The notes under the pieces are model-generated. The model was not told the DNA's origin and did no database searches. It saw only the letters and a program-made list of their open reading frames with translations. From the NCBI RefSeq assembly GCF_014643595.1, contig NZ_BMJT01000002.1:310001-374000 (forward strand): 64,000 nucleotides of DNA, in the 5' to 3' direction. How positions within the stretch are numbered: position 1 is the stretch's first letter; each line of letters begins with the position of its first letter. This document shows positions 62,184 through 64,000 of this stretch, piece after piece. A program made the position numbers and the translations under genes. This DNA is from Lysinibacillus alkalisoli (GTDB taxonomy: Bacteria; Bacillota; Bacilli; Bacillales_A; Planococcaceae).

Positions 62184-63296
62184 TTATTTATTACGTTTTA
62201 ACTCATCTTTCACAAATTGTTCAAATAGCCCTTTGATTTCATCCATTGGAATACTTTTCATAAAACTTTCGACATCTAAATTCTCATCTTGTAGCTTAGC
62301 TATTGCTACACGGTAACTAATTTCTGATACTGTAAGACCTAACGCAATCGTAAGTGATGTAGCAACAGAGCCGTTAATCATCCCTCCTGCAACTGTACCT
62401 ACCCCTGGCACAAACTTTAAAATTTGTGCAACAAGATAACGACCTAACTGTGACACAATTTGCCCTACACCTAATGTGCCAATTAAATTTTCAAAATTAC
62501 CGAATAAACCGTCTAAGCCGTAACCCTTTAATACACGATTTATCATCACACCTTGGTTAGCTAATAATATAGGACCGTCTGCAAAGGGAATAGGTGTAAA
62601 ACCTACACCAAATGCCATCGTAGCATGTTGACGTATTGCCTTATTAATTTCTGTACGCTTTAATTCCACATTCACTTGTTGAGCCCGTAAAAATGCCCAC
62701 TTCACAGCATCATCTAAATGGTTATACGTCCACTCCATTAGCTTTGGTAATTGAATGCCTGCTCGACTTGAAACAGCAAAGCTATCAAAGCCATGTTCAT
62801 CTAACACTTGCATTAATGTATTTACATCTGACACTGCTGTAATATCACTTTTTGTTAATACCACACACACAGGTTTATTTATATCGCTAAATTTCTTTAA
62901 CATAGCAAGGTCTGTCTCTGTGACACGGTGCCCGCTTGCTGCAATGCAGTACCATATCATATGGATTTGCTCATCCATTTTCTTTTTACTATCTTTCATA
63001 TAGCTTTCCATTTCTGTGATAAAGCGTTTATGCTCATCTGTTGCTACTTCATATCCCTTTGTATCAAACAATGTAATCGGAAAATCATCTACTTCATATT
63101 TCGTCGTAGCTTGCGTTACAGGCGTACCCACGCCCGTTTTGGCAAAATCGATTTGAAATACGCGATTCACTAATGAACTTTTACCACTCCCTGTAGCGCC
63201 CACTACTAATATATTTGTTTTGCCCTCCTCATTTAAAAAGCCTGCCATCGCTTTTTCCACGGCTTGATTCACAATCACATCACTTGTTTTTACCAA
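62184..63296 (-). CDS. Era/EngA-like GTPase with C-terminal hydrophobic domain
   Basis: A 370-residue GTPase. G1 is GATGSGKSS near residue 34, a threonine-rich G2 region (TPVTQATTKY), G3 DTKG, G4 TKSD and G5-like SSRAG. The last 150 residues contain three glycine-rich hydrophobic stretches (around FADGPILLANQGVM, GVGQIVSQLG, GVGTVAGGMINGSVATSLTIALGL), like DUF697-type membrane-associated domains. I choose TTG 63296, eight bases after GGAGG; it overlaps the upstream GTPase gene by 17 bases. Function unknown. Confidence 0.78.
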   Translation of the reverse strand: MVKTSDVIVNQAVEKAMAGFLNEEGKTNILVVGATGSGKSSLVNRVFQIDFAKTGVGTPVTQATTKYEVDDFPITLFDTKGYEVATDEHKRFITEMESYMKDSKKKMDEQIHMIWYCIAASGHRVTETDLAMLKKFSDINKPVCVVLTKSDITAVSDVNTLMQVLDEHGFDSFAVSSRAGIQLPKLMEWTYNHLDDAVKWAFLRAQQVNVELKRTEINKAIRQHATMAFGVGFTPIPFADGPILLANQGVMINRVLKGYGLDGLFGNFENLIGTLGVGQIVSQLGRYLVAQILKFVPGVGTVAGGMINGSVATSLTIALGLTVSEISYRVAIAKLQDENLDVESFMKSIPMDEIKGLFEQFVKDELKRNK

Positions 63297-63864
63297 AACG
63301 CATACCTCCAAATCGTCTTTTTTTCTTAGTTGTTGGGATCGTATAATGTTGCCTAATTTGTTCAATTACTCGTTCTCGCCCAAATGCTTGTGCAATCGTA
63401 CCATCAAAGTATTGCTCTCGCTTACTGTTTACTGCAATCACATGGGTTGGCAACAATTGCGCCATTTTTGTAATATCCGCTTGTGCAATCGTATTGGCTT
63501 TTGTTAACACGGTAATCACGGGGATCTGTTGTTCCTTGAGATCATGAATAATCTTCAGATCGGTTGCTTGCACACGTGTTGAACTTGCATCAATACAATA
63601 AATCGCTAACTGAATGGGCTGTTTTTTATGAAATTTCTTTACGGTCTTCTCCCATTCTTCTAACTTCCCTTGTTCAATCCCCCAAGCATCTGTTAGGTTA
63701 ATATGCATGCCTTCTATGTTCACTTCTATTGTATGGAACCCTTTTTTAGTTACAGGTAGCCCTGTTCCAACCTCTCGTACTTGCTCACCTACCATATAAT
63801 TAATAAGAGTAGACTTACCTACACCTGTTTGCCCTAACATGGCAATATGAAAATAATCTTTCAT
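63280..63864 (-). CDS. Small Era-like GTPase with degenerate G4 motif
   Basis: A 194-residue GTPase: G1 GQTGVGKST at residues 11-19, G2 around LPVTKKGF, G3 DAWG, G4 changed from NKxD to TKAN, and a basic tail KKKRRFGGMRFGKNK. The aspartate that reads guanine in G4 is missing, so nucleotide preference may differ. ATG behind GGAGG. It is co-translated with the larger GTPase downstream; the two likely form a heterodimer or work in order. Confidence 0.75.
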   Translation of the reverse strand: MKDYFHIAMLGQTGVGKSTLINYMVGEQVREVGTGLPVTKKGFHTIEVNIEGMHINLTDAWGIEQGKLEEWEKTVKKFHKKQPIQLAIYCIDASSTRVQATDLKIIHDLKEQQIPVITVLTKANTIAQADITKMAQLLPTHVIAVNSKREQYFDGTIAQAFGRERVIEQIRQHYTIPTTKKKRRFGGMRFGKNK

Positions 63865-63896
63865 ACGATTGCCTCCAAACTATACGTTTTACTATG

Positions 63897-63925
63897 TATA
63901 CTCCTTACCCAATCAAAAGGTTTCA
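63897..63925 (-). promoter_or_regulatory. Possible ECF-type promoter of the GTPase pair
   Basis: Minus strand TGAAACCTTTT (TGAAAC at 63920-63925), 17 bases, AGTATA (63897-63902). The -35 is the full ECF consensus TGAAACCTTT but the -10 differs by one base from CGTATA and the spacer is one longer. Confidence 0.4.
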
Positions 63926-64000
63926 CACACTAAAAATAAGTTGAAAATTTAACTCGTATGGATATTTGTCGTTACTATGAACGATGGTTTTTATTTTTAT

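Overview
The window looks like chromosomal DNA of a low-GC Gram-positive bacterium of the order Bacillales, most likely of the Planococcaceae/Caryophanaceae type (Lysinibacillus/Kurthia/Rummeliibacillus-like). The basis is the AT-rich composition, strong AGGAGG-type ribosome sites with many TTG and GTG starts, lipobox lipoproteins, the Bacillus-like block parC-parE / plsY-yneR, an S-box in front of metA, a TPP riboswitch in front of a thiamine-type ABC transporter, and sigma-W-type promoters in front of homologues of known Bacillus sigma-W targets. The genus is an inference. No rRNA, tRNA, CRISPR array, complete insertion sequence or prophage was seen.

Layout. 1-5.6 kb: a minus-strand operon for a Ugp-type sugar-phosphate ABC importer followed by a PHP-family phosphoesterase and a HAD phosphatase (cut by the window start), facing a DeoR-type regulator. 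6.6-8.6 kb: MarR regulator divergent from a 14-helix drug exporter, with two GTCAA/TTGAC dyads around the promoter. 8.7-13.7 kb: an XpaC-like protein with a sigma-W promoter, a stand-alone tyrosine recombinase next to two long inverted repeats, two tandem tiny paralogous proteins of unknown function, a PAS-GGDEF-EAL protein and a HAD phosphatase. 13.8-16.1 kb: a ydjI-ydjG envelope-stress pair behind a sigma-W promoter. 16.2-20.6 kb: acyl-CoA-dehydrogenase-like enzyme with a polar amino-acid ABC importer, and a tiny acidic lipoprotein. 20.8-27.4 kb: butanediol dehydrogenase, a TetR-regulated drug exporter, a patatin-like lipase and a two-component system. 27.4-31.5 kb: a candidate structured RNA and a CcpA-type cre site ahead of three genes matching consecutive steps of valine or fatty-acid catabolism. 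31.5-33.1 kb: a 112-bp tandem duplication, an AT-rich GrpB gene and an acetyltransferase remnant. 33.1-41.5 kb: two paralogous DUF485/ActP symporter pairs with matching promoters, separated by PhzF, Nudix, SUKH and an unknown two-gene membrane module. 41.6-44.4 kb: MerR-regulated ABC exporter and a small basic protein. 44.4-48.9 kb: TPP-riboswitch operon (thiY, thiamine-binding protein, thiX, thiZ, tatD, GNAT). 48.9-54.6 kb: topoisomerase IV (LexA box upstream), plsY, yneR. 54.6-58.8 kb: a second two-component system facing a stalk-domain protein, a small membrane protein, ApbE and a ferric-reductase-like haem protein. 58.9-64 kb: S-box metA, GIY-YIG-like protein, BASS-type transporter, GNAT and two overlapping GTPase genes.

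Most of the window is ordinary core and accessory metabolism. The parts that look least described are the two tiny tandem proteins, the ApbE/haem-protein/stalk-protein module facing a two-component system, the overlapping GTPase pair, the unknown membrane pair at 37.5-38.6 kb and the structured intergenic RNA at 27.47-27.66 kb. Functions are read from motifs and neighbourhood only; no database search was possible.
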